In this document: positions 1 to 9,471 of the stretch, one piece after another | Layout of the letters: every line of letters begins with the position of its first letter | Numbering within the stretch: the stretch's first letter is position 1 | Source: Halobacteriales archaeon SW_5_70_135 | GTDB lineage: Archaea > Halobacteriota > Halobacteria > Halobacteriales > SW-7-71-33 | Reading direction: 5' to 3' | Length of the DNA stretch: 64,000 nt | Assembly (NCBI GenBank): GCA_003022865.1 | Contig: PXSK01000021.1 | Coordinates: 1,620-65,619 of the forward strand | The notes under the pieces: model-generated | The model's input: the letters and a program-made list of their open reading frames with translations, nothing else | Database searches by the model: none | What the model was told of the DNA's origin: nothing | Translations under genes and position numbers: made by a program

Positions 1-11
1 TGGTCGCGCTC

Positions 12-1349
12 ATGCCGACCACGATCGGTGCGCTGCTGGCCGCGATCCGCGTCGCCGGCATGACCCGCGTCACGCGCCGCAACGTCATCTCGAAGTCCGG
101 TCGGGCGGTCGAGGCCGCCGGTGACCTCGACGCGCTCATTCTCGACAAGACCGGGACGATCACGACCGGCGAGCGCGTCGCACAGGACTTCCACCCGCTC
201 GGTGACGCGGACGATACGGACGTCGTTCGCGCGAGCTACCAGTCGTCGCTGTTCGACGAGACGACGGAGGGTCGTTCGATCGTCGACCTCGCGGAGCGGA
301 TGAACGGGACGAAAGCCGACGGCGGCCGGCCTGACGTCGACACGGTCGACGAACCGGGGAGTGACGTGGAAGTCCCTCGTGACGTCCGCGTCTCTCTCGA
401 CACCGAGGGACTCTCCGAGGAGAGCTTCGTCCCGTTCTCGGCGGAGACGCGAATGAGCGGTATCGATCTTCCCGACGGGACGGAGATTCGGAAAGGTGCC
501 GTCGACGCGGTCGAGGAGTACGCCGACAGCGTCCCTGGAGAGCTCCGACAGGAATCGAACGAGATCAGCGAGAAGGGTGGAACCCCACTCGCTATCGCAG
601 TCGACAAGCGGGTCGTCGGCATCGTCGAGCTGCAGGACGAGCTGAAACCCGGCATCGCCGACCGGATCGCCGAGATTCAGAAGATGGGTGTCGAAACGAT
701 CATGGCGACCGGGGACAACCAGCGGACGGCTCGCTGGGTCGCCGACCAGGTCGGTATCGACGAGTTCAACGCCGAGTTCAACCCCGAGGAGAAGATCGAG
801 CTCGTCGAGGACATCCAGTCCGAAGGGAAGCTCGTCGGAATGACCGGCGACGGGACGAACGACGCTCCCGCGCTCGCGAAGGCCGACGTCGGCCTCGCGA
901 TGAACGCTGGGACGAACGCCGCCAAGGAAGCCGGGAACATGGTCGATCTCGATTCGAACCCCTCGAAGATCATCGAGGTGGTCGGGATCGGAAAGCAACT
1001 CCTGATGACTCGTGGTGCGCTGACCACGTTCTCCGTCGCGAACGACGTCGCGAAGTACTTCGTGTTGCTTCCGGCGATCCTCGCGGCTGCGATCCCGGGA
1101 CTGGCGGCGATGGACGTCCTGAACCTCTCGACGCCCGCGAGTGCAGTGACAGCGACATTGGTGTACAACGCGTTCATCATCCCGGTGCTCATTCCGCTCG
1201 CGCTGCGTGGTGTCGACTACGAGGCTCAAAGCGGTGCACAGCTCCTCCGAAAGAACCTCGTCCTCTACGGCGGCGGCGGGATCATCGCTCCGTTCGTCTT
1301 CATCAAGGTGATCGATCTGCTGTTCGTCGCCCTGGGGGTGTTACAGTAA
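12..1349 (+). CDS. kdpB: Potassium-transporting P-type ATPase subunit B (KdpB), 5' end outside the window
   Basis: DKTGTIT phosphorylation motif, [35 protein letters not shown]; followed by KdpC with 1-nt overlap. Confidence 0.95.
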   Translation: MPTTIGALLAAIRVAGMTRVTRRNVISKSGRAVEAAGDLDALILDKTGTITTGERVAQDFHPLGDADDTDVVRASYQSSLFDETTEGRSIVDLAERMNGTKADGGRPDVDTVDEPGSDVEVPRDVRVSLDTEGLSEESFVPFSAETRMSGIDLPDGTEIRKGAVDAVEEYADSVPGELRQESNEISEKGGTPLAIAVDKRVVGIVELQDELKPGIADRIAEIQKMGVETIMATGDNQRTARWVADQVGIDEFNAEFNPEEKIELVEDIQSEGKLVGMTGDGTNDAPALAKADVGLAMNAGTNAAKEAGNMVDLDSNPSKIIEVVGIGKQLLMTRGALTTFSVANDVAKYFVLLPAILAAAIPGLAAMDVLNLSTPASAVTATLVYNAFIIPVLIPLALRGVDYEAQSGAQLLRKNLVLYGGGGIIAPFVFIKVIDLLFVALGVLQ

Positions 1350-2002
1350 TGAATCGCGACGATCTCACCGTGCCACTGCGGCTTCTCGGGATCAGCCTGC
1401 TGCTCTTCGGGCTGCTATACCAGGGGTCGTTGATGGCCATCGGCTCCGTAGCGTTCTCGAACAACGCGGCCGGGAGTCCCGTCTACGTCGACGGACAGGA
1501 AGCACCGGTCGGGTCGCAGATGATCGGACAGCACTTCCGTCCGGGTGACTCGGAGGACGCCGCGTACTTCTGGTCGCGGCCGTCCTCGATCGAGTACAAC
1601 GCGATGACGTCGGCGAGTGCACAGCTCGGACCGAACAATCCGACGCTCTCCGAGCGGACCAGAGCGGACCTCCGAAACATCTCGCAGTACGAGACACCAG
1701 ACGACTCGGTGCCGGTGAATCTCCTTACGGAGTCCGGGTCCGCGTACGACGCCCACATCTCGCCGGCGGCCGCGGAGTATCAGATCCCCCGCGTCGCGAA
1801 CCAGACGGGCATCTCCGAAGAGCAGCTCCGTGAGATGGTCGAGCAAGCCACCAGGGAGCCGCTACTCGGCGTCTGGGGACGCGAGCGAGTGAACGTACTC
1901 GAACTCAACATCATGGTCAGGAACGAACGCAACGCTCAGAGCGCGACCGACCAGAACAGCGATATGAATGCACCGGAAATAAAGCAAGGTGGACACCGAT
2001 GA
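1349..2002 (+). CDS. kdpC: Potassium-transporting ATPase subunit C (KdpC)
   Basis: N-terminal [46 protein letters not shown]; overlaps kdpB. Confidence 0.93.
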   Translation: MNRDDLTVPLRLLGISLLLFGLLYQGSLMAIGSVAFSNNAAGSPVYVDGQEAPVGSQMIGQHFRPGDSEDAAYFWSRPSSIEYNAMTSASAQLGPNNPTLSERTRADLRNISQYETPDDSVPVNLLTESGSAYDAHISPAAAEYQIPRVANQTGISEEQLREMVEQATREPLLGVWGRERVNVLELNIMVRNERNAQSATDQNSDMNAPEIKQGGHR

Positions 2003-2774
2003 CAGCATCAGACGAGACCGGCTACGAGCGCGTGCTCGTTCCCGTCGGCGACAAGTCGGACCCGAACATGCTCACCGAGCTGTCGAGTACCCTCGTCGAC
2101 GAAGCTTCGTCGGCGGACAGGAGGACTGGCGATCAGGCTCCGAAAGCGTCGCCGAGAGCCAACACACGCTCCGTGAGGAGAGCATCGAGAGTACCGGTAC
2201 GATCAGAACTGCCTCCTCGGCACTCGACGGTATCATCGAGGAGGCAGAGGAGTACGAGGCCGATGCCATTCTGATCGGATGGACGGACAAGGACTCCGTT
2301 TCGAGTCTCGTCGACAAGCTCCTCCGGAAGGCGAACTGCGACGTCATCGTCTTCAGTGGGGACCGGGACCCGATGGACACCGAGTCGATACTGGTTCCGG
2401 TGGTTGCTGAGCCGGACGAGAACAGACTCGGGATGCTCGCTATCATGAGCCAACGGACCGAGGCATCGATCACCTTCGCCTACGTCGCAGGGGCTGAGGG
2501 ATCCGAACAGGAGGGGCGCGACCTGCTCGAGCGGTCGGCTGAGGGGCTCGCAGAACACGGTGTTCGGGCGGAAACAGAACTCACCACCGCGGAGAATGCG
2601 GTCGACGCACTCGAGGAGCTGTCCACTGACTACGATATTATGATCATCGGCACCTCACGAGGCTGGTGGCTCAGGAAAACGCTGTTCGGGCGGAAGACGG
2701 ACACCATCGCCAACGAGGCACAGTGTTCCGTGTTGATGCACAAGTGGCAGGGTGAGGTGCCGCCGGAACAGTAG
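1999..2774 (+). pseudogene. Double-domain universal stress protein (KdpQ-like position), internally deleted and frameshifted
   Basis: Start [36 protein letters not shown] is in one frame; the remainder ([14 protein letters not shown]...[32 protein letters not shown]...[29 protein letters not shown]) is in another, with part of the first USP domain missing at about 2095-2120. Confidence 0.75.
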
Positions 2775-3322
2775 CTCTCGGTTCCGACTCGACCGGAAGC
2801 GCCTTCGAAATTACCCCTCGATGACCAGTATGATCGGTCGCCCGGAACGCTGGCAGGTCGCCGACACGCAGTCAGGTGAGAGGGCGTTCCCCGGAGACGT
2901 GCGACAACGGACTGACAAGTCGGTCGCTGTCGGGACAATCGAACGAGACGGTGGATACGGTGAACCGAGCAACCGGTCTCCGGCGGCGACACGTGATCCT
3001 GTGTTCTCGGTGGCACACGACGCGGGTCGGGGAGACGAGCATCGGTCTGCGGGCGCAGTTCGACAGGCTGCCGAGTCGTTCATCGCCGTCCTTGCGGGCC
3101 GTTTCGGGGCGACGGACCGAGAGCGGAGCGGTCTCACCTGCGCTCGGCGGAGGCGATCACAGCGTCCCGACGCTGTCGGGGGCGTGATACACTCGGCGAG
3201 CGGTTTCGACACCGGATGGCTCGCAGTCCGAGCGACTGCCGACTCGACGGCCGGCGAGAGACCTGCGTCACGAGTGGCTCACGGGGCATCGGTGACAGTC
3301 GAGTTACGAACGCCGAGACGGG

Positions 3323-3829
3323 GTGTCGATGAGCGCAAGCACTGATCGGGGCGAGGGCGTGTTCTCCGGGCCGGACTCGAAAGCTACCGTCTGCAGAGGA
3401 GTCAGTAGTGGAGTGCTCGTCGGCCTCGGCCTCGTCGTCGCCACTCACGTACTCGAAGTCGACGGCGGACGCACCGTTATCGGGCTGGGATACGCTGTGG
3501 TAGCGGGACTCGCGGTCGGAGAGGTCATTATAGGCCATCGCGTCCACTCCGACGACGGGCCCACGACACAGTCGAAGTCGTACCGGTCGCTCCGAGCGGT
3601 CGGTGCGGCGGTCGGTGTGGCGCTGACGGTCGTTCCGTTCACGCTTCACCCGTTCGTCGTCAACACGGTCGAAGCGGTAGTCGGGTCGATGGCAGTCGGG
3701 GGCGCTACGCTGATCGGAGCGGGGTGGTGTCTGACGAAACGACTCGGTGGCGACGACGACCGGCAGGTAATTCGAGTGGTCGGTGCCGGCGTGCTCGTCG
3801 TCGTACTCGCGATCGTACTCTCGCTCTGA
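3323..3829 (+). CDS. Hypothetical multi-TM membrane protein
   Basis: 168-aa ORF with about 4 hydrophobic helices. Confidence 0.55.
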   Translation: MSMSASTDRGEGVFSGPDSKATVCRGVSSGVLVGLGLVVATHVLEVDGGRTVIGLGYAVVAGLAVGEVIIGHRVHSDDGPTTQSKSYRSLRAVGAAVGVALTVVPFTLHPFVVNTVEAVVGSMAVGGATLIGAGWCLTKRLGGDDDRQVIRVVGAGVLVVVLAIVLSL

Positions 3830-4034
3830 CGGGCCCGAGACGGCAGTTCGAACCGATAGTCCGAACCTGCGGGGGTCGTGACTGCTCCGGATGTGTTCCA
3901 TGGTCCTCCTCGGAGGTGTAGCACACGACGTTCGTCCGGCGTTCTCGTCGCCGAGTGCTCTCGGTCTCGGGAGTGCAGTAACCTGTGAGTGCTCGTACAC
4001 CCGTTCTGACGCTACGGATTCGGACCTGCGGCCG

Positions 4035-5177
4035 TCATCCGGTCCATTCGTCCAACGTATCGAAGAGGCGCTTTCTGACCGACCTGTCGATGAGGTCGTC
4101 CGCGATATCGTCCGGCGTGTCAACCTCCCCGAGGAATCCGACCGGAAGTCGACCGCCAGCCATATCGTGATGCCCGCCAGCACTCCCTATATCACCGAAG
4201 GCGTCGTCGAGAAGATTGCCGACGTGAAGACGCGAATTGCTCGTCCGGGCGCTCAGGTGTATCTGGTCGGCAACGATGCCGTACACAGCAGTCGTACTGA
4301 TACCCTCTAACTGAAGGAGATAGTCTGCCGCCTGCGGAAGGACGTCCCGTTCGGTGATCTGCCCGATGAAGGAGACGAGACACGAGCCTCTCACCTTCCG
4401 ATTGAGAATCGCGTTTCCGATCCCGTCGAGCGTTTCCGGAGTGAACACCGAGTTCGACAGTGTGCTGATGAGGTCTTTGTTCGCGACGGGACGAAGGGTG
4501 CACGCTGCGGCGTGCTCGTAGGTCGTCGCACCCCGCATGAAGTCGAGCGTTTCCCGGTGTATTCCGAACAGTAGCGCCGTAGCAATACGTTCGCTGATCT
4601 CGACGTCGAGAACCTCGGTGTATCGTGTGAGGAGTGTCGCTGTCGAGCCGACCCGAGTACGGACGTCGGCATACTTCGCGTCGACCTCGTCTGGGGGGTG
4701 ATGGTCGACGACAATGTCCGGGGCGACCCCGTTCGGCAGAGCGTTGTTTCGGTCGGACACACCGTGGTCAACGAACGCGACTACTTCGTACTCGTCGGGC
4801 GAACAGTTCTCGATAGGAGTGAGATCGATATCGAGCGCGTTCACCATCGCGCGATTCTGCTGATGGCTGATTCCACCACCGTACCCGATTTCGGTCGCCG
4901 AAATGTCGAACGCATTACCGATGTTCGAGAGCGCAAGCGCGCTGGAGAGACAGTCCGGATCAGGATGATCGTGACAAACGGCGAGAAGTGAGTCGGCCTC
5001 GGAGAGTAACGTGCTGAACGCCTCGTAGTTAGCTTCCTGACCGTCGAACACGGTCGAGAGCGGTGTCTGGCGCATATTACTGTATGCGGGTGATCCCGAA
5101 TCAGTCACGGATCGGACCCCGACTGCCATATGGACGACAGCACCTCCACGAGGTCCGTCCTGATACGTCGACGACAC
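4035..5177 (-). CDS. DHH family phosphoesterase (NrnA/RecJ-like)
   Basis: CHDHPDPDC, AFVDHG, VVDHHPPDE, C-terminal SAGGHHDMAGGRLP (DHHA1). Confidence 0.88.
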   Translation of the reverse strand: MSSTYQDGPRGGAVVHMAVGVRSVTDSGSPAYSNMRQTPLSTVFDGQEANYEAFSTLLSEADSLLAVCHDHPDPDCLSSALALSNIGNAFDISATEIGYGGGISHQQNRAMVNALDIDLTPIENCSPDEYEVVAFVDHGVSDRNNALPNGVAPDIVVDHHPPDEVDAKYADVRTRVGSTATLLTRYTEVLDVEISERIATALLFGIHRETLDFMRGATTYEHAAACTLRPVANKDLISTLSNSVFTPETLDGIGNAILNRKVRGSCLVSFIGQITERDVLPQAADYLLQLEGISTTAVYGIVADQIHLSARTSNSRLHVGNLLDDAFGDIGSAGGHHDMAGGRLPVGFLGEVDTPDDIADDLIDRSVRKRLFDTLDEWTG

Positions 5178-5963
5178 GATCCGCTGACTCCAGTGACTCC
5201 GGGTTTTCTGCTACACTACTGGAGACACTCATTGTATCAGCTACGAGGGTCGACTCTCGTCGATCGGCCGTCACAGGAGAAGTCTGTAATTGATGAGAGC
5301 CCTCTGTCGACGCGTCGATTCTGTTCCCCGCTCGGGGTGACAGGGCAACAATGCCGGAGGAAGGTTCTTCCGCCAGTCGTGATCGGAACTGTGTGGTGCT
5401 CGTTTCCTCGGCCGGACATGCCTGCACAGAGACCGGCTGCGTGTCTATCATGAACTTTTTTCCCTTCTAGTTTCCTTGTAATTCAAGCGCGACGCTGAAC
5501 ACTCAGTACTCGATCAGTTTGTCAGTCCCTTACTGTCGCAGGAGGCTGGTTCACGGCTGTCTCGGACCGTACGATGAATTGTTGTAACAACTCGATACTG
5601 CTCTCGACGCGTTCCCACGTCCCGGTAACGGTGTCTCCGGGGCGCTCACGCTCCCCCTCATCCAGTTAAGTCTCCTGCTGAGAGGAGCGAAAAAGTCGCC
5701 CGCTGTAGAAAACCCAACCTGTATATCATATATAGATCGTATAGTCATATTTGATACTGCCTACTCATCGAGAGGGTCGTACTAAATCGGGGAGCGAGGC
5801 GACCGTAGGCTCAGGTGTCCTGTGCCGGGATCCGATCGCCTGACTAAGAATACGGACTGAGTTGATTTGTCGTTTATGTACGCGAGCGGATCCTCCACCA
5901 GCTCGTTGAAGTGGTATTCAGTTGCGTCTGGCAATCCTATCACTCTCGAATACCAAACAACGA

Positions 5964-6570
5964 CTTGAGACGTTGAGAATCGAGCGTAGTCGTATTACCA
6001 TTCACGACCGGGTCCAGAGGGCAGTTCTCCAACTGGCCGTCGATTCGACACCGAGTCACGTCGCACTTACCGAGACTGTGGTTCAGGTCAACGGTCAATA
6101 GCGCTGGCTGTTCACTGTTGTCGATCCCGAGACGAACGAGATCCTCCACGCCAGGCTGTCTTCGACACGAACGGCCGAGCTAACGGTACTGTTTCTCCGT
6201 GAGCTCAAACGGAAACGGAACGTCGAGGAATCGATGTTTCTCGGCGACGACGATCGGTATCTGAAAGTTGCGTCGGCGCGACTCAACCTCCGGTTTCGGA
6301 CGACGCACCGCGGAAGTCGGAACAGCGAGGCGCTCCACGCCTCGGCAGCCGGCGTTCACGAGAGCGTCGCTCTCGTGAGCCGATCAGAACTCTTCGAGTT
6401 CTGATGACGTCGCAGGCGCCAGGGACGCTGTCGAACGTGTCTCTCGTGAGGTAAAACGCCGGACCTCTTCGTTTGCAAATATGTTCAGCCACCCCGAACC
6501 GACCACCGCTGAACCGTGGCTGTAAGCGCTCGCCGTCCGGTGGAGTCAATGTTGAACTTAATACATGTTT
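5964..6570 (+). pseudogene. IS6-like (DDE) transposase fossil
   Basis: Frame reads LETLRIERSRITIHDRVQRAVLQLAVD...TVVQVNGQ*RWLFTVVDPETNEILHARLSSTRTAELTVLFLRELKRKRNVEESMFLGDDDRYLKVASARLNLRFRTTHRGSRN, then an approximately 100-bp interruption, then (D)AVERVSREVKRRTSSFANMFSHPEPTTAEPWL*ALAVRWSQ; internal stops and loss of the first catalytic Asp (TET in place of DET). Confidence 0.8.
6324..6426. repeat. Three-hairpin cassette inserted in the IS6-like fossil
   Basis: Three consecutive perfect hairpins: 6327-6343 gaggcgctccacgcctc, 6357-6377 cacgagagcgtcgctctcgtg, 6385-6403 cagaactcttcgagttctg; they interrupt the transposase between RN and AVER. Confidence 0.65.
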
Positions 6571-6841
6571 TGTCCATGTACTCCATCGTCGCTGATTACC
6601 GGTATCGTGACTCGGACTGTTCCCGAAACTCACCGAAAGTTCAAACTCTAATTCTCATCTAACGATCACCTGTTCCGGTCCCAGTGTTCGGTAAGAATCT
6701 GAGCAATTGAAAATGAGCGGTACACCACTGCTGCAAGTGAAACTGACCGGGGTTCAGTAACGGTACCGGTATATCTTCACTTACAAAAGTGGTATGTAGC
6801 TCCCACGGACCAGTGTCGGACCGATTACCGCCTGAAGAGAT

Positions 6842-6989
6842 ACACCCACCACTGTTTCACCGATTTAGCTGTCGACTGGAGGAATCCAGGGAGACGGGTC
6901 TATATCAAAGGAGGCATCGTCGACTCACGGGTCTCTTCCGAGTCGGGAGGGCGAGCTCAGACAGATCTGCGAGACACCCACCACTGTTT
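6842..6989. repeat. Direct repeat pair acacccaccactgttt (6842-6857 and 6974-6989)
   Basis: 16-bp identical copies 132 bp apart, each followed within about 15 bp by gatttag. Confidence 0.7.
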
Positions 6990-7409
6990 TCAGGAATTGA
7001 TTTAGTCGGAGAGACGTCACGCCTCAGTCGTAGGCGGATGCGTAACTCGAAACGGGGAGTCGATCGACACTTAGATTTTTGAAAGTCGAGGGTAGCGATC
7101 TCACGAGACCAGAGACCCACACTCTGGTAGTCGGTCGGTTCGTCTCACCGTAACGAACGACTACGGGACCCCGACCACTATCTTTTAATAGCGAGAGAAT
7201 CCCGCCGTTTACACCGGGCGTGAATCGCGTAAGTCCGGTGCCACAGTCCAGCCCGAATCGCCCGGGCCGGAACCCCAACGCTTAGTATCGCCCGTGCCGA
7301 CAATTCACACACGGGTTTCGCCGACTCCTGCCGCGTGGGAACGGTGGGAGTCGGGCCGTCAACCACCCATGGCGACGGTGTTCCGCGAGCCCGGTCAAAA
7401 GGCGTGACC

Positions 7410-7650
7410 GGAGCCGGCACAGGTGCCGCGAGGCACGACCTGTGGGGTGAGAGCCTGCCGCTGAACCCGGCGGGCGATGACATCCCACGGGATGGGAGCC
7501 CCCGTGACAGGGCCACAGGACGCTCCCGAGCGAGGGTCGAAACCCGCCCCGCCGACCTCGGGAGAGCCAGTCCTGAAACCGACCGGCAGCCGGCCGGGTT
7601 CCCCCTGTGTGGGGGAAGCCGCGCCGTTTACGGCACGGAGGATGTCACTT
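7410..7650 (+). ncRNA. Candidate structured RNA, possibly an omegaRNA/right-end fossil of an IS1341-type TnpB element
   Basis: Series of strong helices: 7418-7444 (cacagg..cctgtg capped by tgcc-gcga-ggca), 7481-7494 (catccc-ac-gggatg), nested 7516-7521/7570-7575, 7523-7530/7557-7564 and 7534-7545 (gggt-cgaa-accc), 7597-7620, 7619-7638; ends with hairpin plus gaggatgtcac, resembling haloarchaeal TnpB right ends. Confidence 0.45.
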
Positions 7651-7773
7651 CAGCAGTTCGCCCAAGCCAGGGGGCCGGGACAAGATCAGTTCGAGGTGCG
7701 TGAAGACGCGCTTCCCGGCTGGTCCCGAGAGGCGGTGAAGTACTAGTAAAAAGACGCCAGCCCTGAGGTCAGC

Positions 7774-8580
7774 CTAGCGTCGTCCCGTAACGGTGGCAGT
7801 CAGCTCGCTCTCCGACTGCGAGTCTGCCGCTGGTGGCCGGACCGTCGCAGTTCCGACCTCATCGATCGTCCAGACGATCCGTTCAGTGTACCGATTCCCC
7901 GTGTTGAGTACACCTGAGACACACTCGAACTGGCGGACGACTCCCTGACTGTCCACCAGTGCCGTCGCCTGTGTGGTATCGGTACGCCGTAGTTCCGGCG
8001 TAGGTCGGCCGTCGGGCCAGCATCCGATCCCCGCCGGGACCGACGCCGCGGCGTATCGCGTGAACTCCACGCCCTGTTCCGTGGTGGTTCCGTTCCGTTC
8101 GAGCGGATACTGCGTAGTCCACTCGGACAGGTTTCGGACCGCCCACGTCACAGTCTCTCGGGGCGTGAGACCGGTCTCGTTCGCTGGACGATATTGAACA
8201 CTCCCGTTGCCCCCGTCGACCCGCTCGTAGACGGTCGCTCCTGCCTGATAGCGGCGGCCACGGTCGTAGACGCCGTTTGCAGCCTCGAGTTCGCGCCCGC
8301 TCCAGTACCGGTCGTCGCGCGTGTCGGCGGCTACGGTCCGGACCGTCGGCAGCCTGTCTCCATCGCTCTCCCCCCGAAACACGTGCTTGAATTCTCTGAA
8401 AACGAACTGACCGGTCGATTCGAGGGTCCGCGAATGATTTCTCACGGCCCGCTGGAAGGCCGGACCCGGTCAGCCCCGGGCACCTGCTCGCCGTCGAGGG
8501 ATCCTTGCACCACACCCGGCCGTTAGGAACAGGAGACTGACCGCCACGACGACGACCGTGCGTTCGGTCACGGGGAGCAC
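7774..8580 (-). pseudogene. Haloarchaeal lipoprotein (DUF7537-like), frameshifted near the N-terminus
   Basis: Intact ORF 7774..8445; upstream the lipobox signal VTERTVVVVAVSLLFLTAGC is in the same frame but separated by a TGA, with GSLDGEQVPGA in a third frame. Confidence 0.55.
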
Positions 8581-8957
8581 ACTACTCGTTCCTCGACGGC
8601 ACCGACTGCGCGAGTTCGAACGTTTTCCCGCCGGCGGGTCAGCGGCAGGCCACGGAGCGTGACGACGCCTGGGAGGTGGCGGCCGGATATGCCGCCGGAC
8701 AGACGGTGACGGTGTACTACCCCGTCGAGCGGCCCGCCGACGCGTCGCTCCGGGCGCCGAGGAGTCCAGGTCCGGTCTTCGCGGTCGGCTTCGGGCTCGT
8801 CGCCGCGGCGTTCGGGTCCGCCGTCGCGGTCGCCGGCCGACAGCGCGGACAGGACCGCACCGTCCGGATCGACGACTCGCCGATACTGGACGACGCCGTC
8901 GAAACCGAAGATGGAGAGGTCGACGACGCCAGCGCCGCCGGGGACGCGACCGACTGA
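8577..8957 (+). pseudogene. DUF3592-like membrane protein C-terminal fragment
   Basis: HYSFLDGTDCASSNVFPPAGQRQ...VTVYYPVERPADASLRAPRSPGPVFAVGFGLVAAAFGSAVAVAG without its N-terminal region. Confidence 0.5.
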
Positions 8958-8999
8958 GGACGGCGACCGGACCTGCCGCGGCTCACGAGGACTGAGGAG

Positions 9000-9263
9000 T
9001 GCGCCGGCCGGGATTCGAACCGAAGCCGGACGGTCGCCCTCGCTTCGCTCTGGCGCTGCGACTGGCAGGCTTCGGTCCCGGACCGCGCACGCTCCGCTCG
9101 GGTGTCCGTTCGTGGAGAGTGCGCCGGCCGGGATTCGAACCACGTGGAGACGGTCGGCCTCGCTCCACTCGGCCGCTGCGTCTCCTCTCGTTCAGTTCCC
9201 TCGTCGCGTACCTGCGGCTCGCGGTACTGCTCGCCGCAGGATGCGCCGGCCGGGATTCGAACC
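9000..9263. repeat. Tandem copies of the tRNA-Gly 3' end (att-like)
   Basis: 22-bp tgcgccggccgggattcgaacc at 9000-9021, 9120-9141 and inside the intact tRNA at 9242-9263; spacing 120 and 122 bp. Confidence 0.9.
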
Positions 9264-9312
9264 CGGGCCATGAGCTTGGAAGGCTCAGGTCCTACCACTA
9301 GACCACCGGCGC
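9242..9312 (-). tRNA. tRNA-Gly (anticodon TCC)
   Basis: Reverse complement GCGCCGGTGGTCTAGTGGTAGGACCTGAGCCTTCCAAGCTCATGGCCCGGGTTCGAATCCCGGCCGGCGCA folds as a cloverleaf. Confidence 0.95.
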
Positions 9313-9471
9313 GCTTCGCTCGCGCCGTCGTTCGCGGCTCGGCGCCGCGCACCGTCGGCGCTCGTCTCCCCGTCGCCACGCCGTCGATAAGGACGTTTCC
9401 CTTCCGCGCCGGGAAGCGGCAATCGCCACCGGTGTCCACAGGACGAGGGGCCGCCTCCACGACGGAGGAAC

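Noticed and set aside
2752-3345. 197-aa + ORF and overlapping minus ORFs after the USP
   Set aside because: No motif or typical acidic haloarchaeal composition; probably noncoding
6283-6633. 116-aa minus ORF
   Set aside because: Antisense to the IS6-like transposase fossil
7410-7650. RNase P RNA or SRP RNA
   Set aside because: The conserved RNase P gaggaaag-type and acagaa segments and the SRP Alu/S-domain signatures were not found
7335-7703. 122-aa + ORF across the structured RNA
   Set aside because: Weak protein signal; strong nested helices suggest RNA. A TnpB C-terminal tail overlapping an omegaRNA remains possible but no zinc finger or RuvC motif is visible
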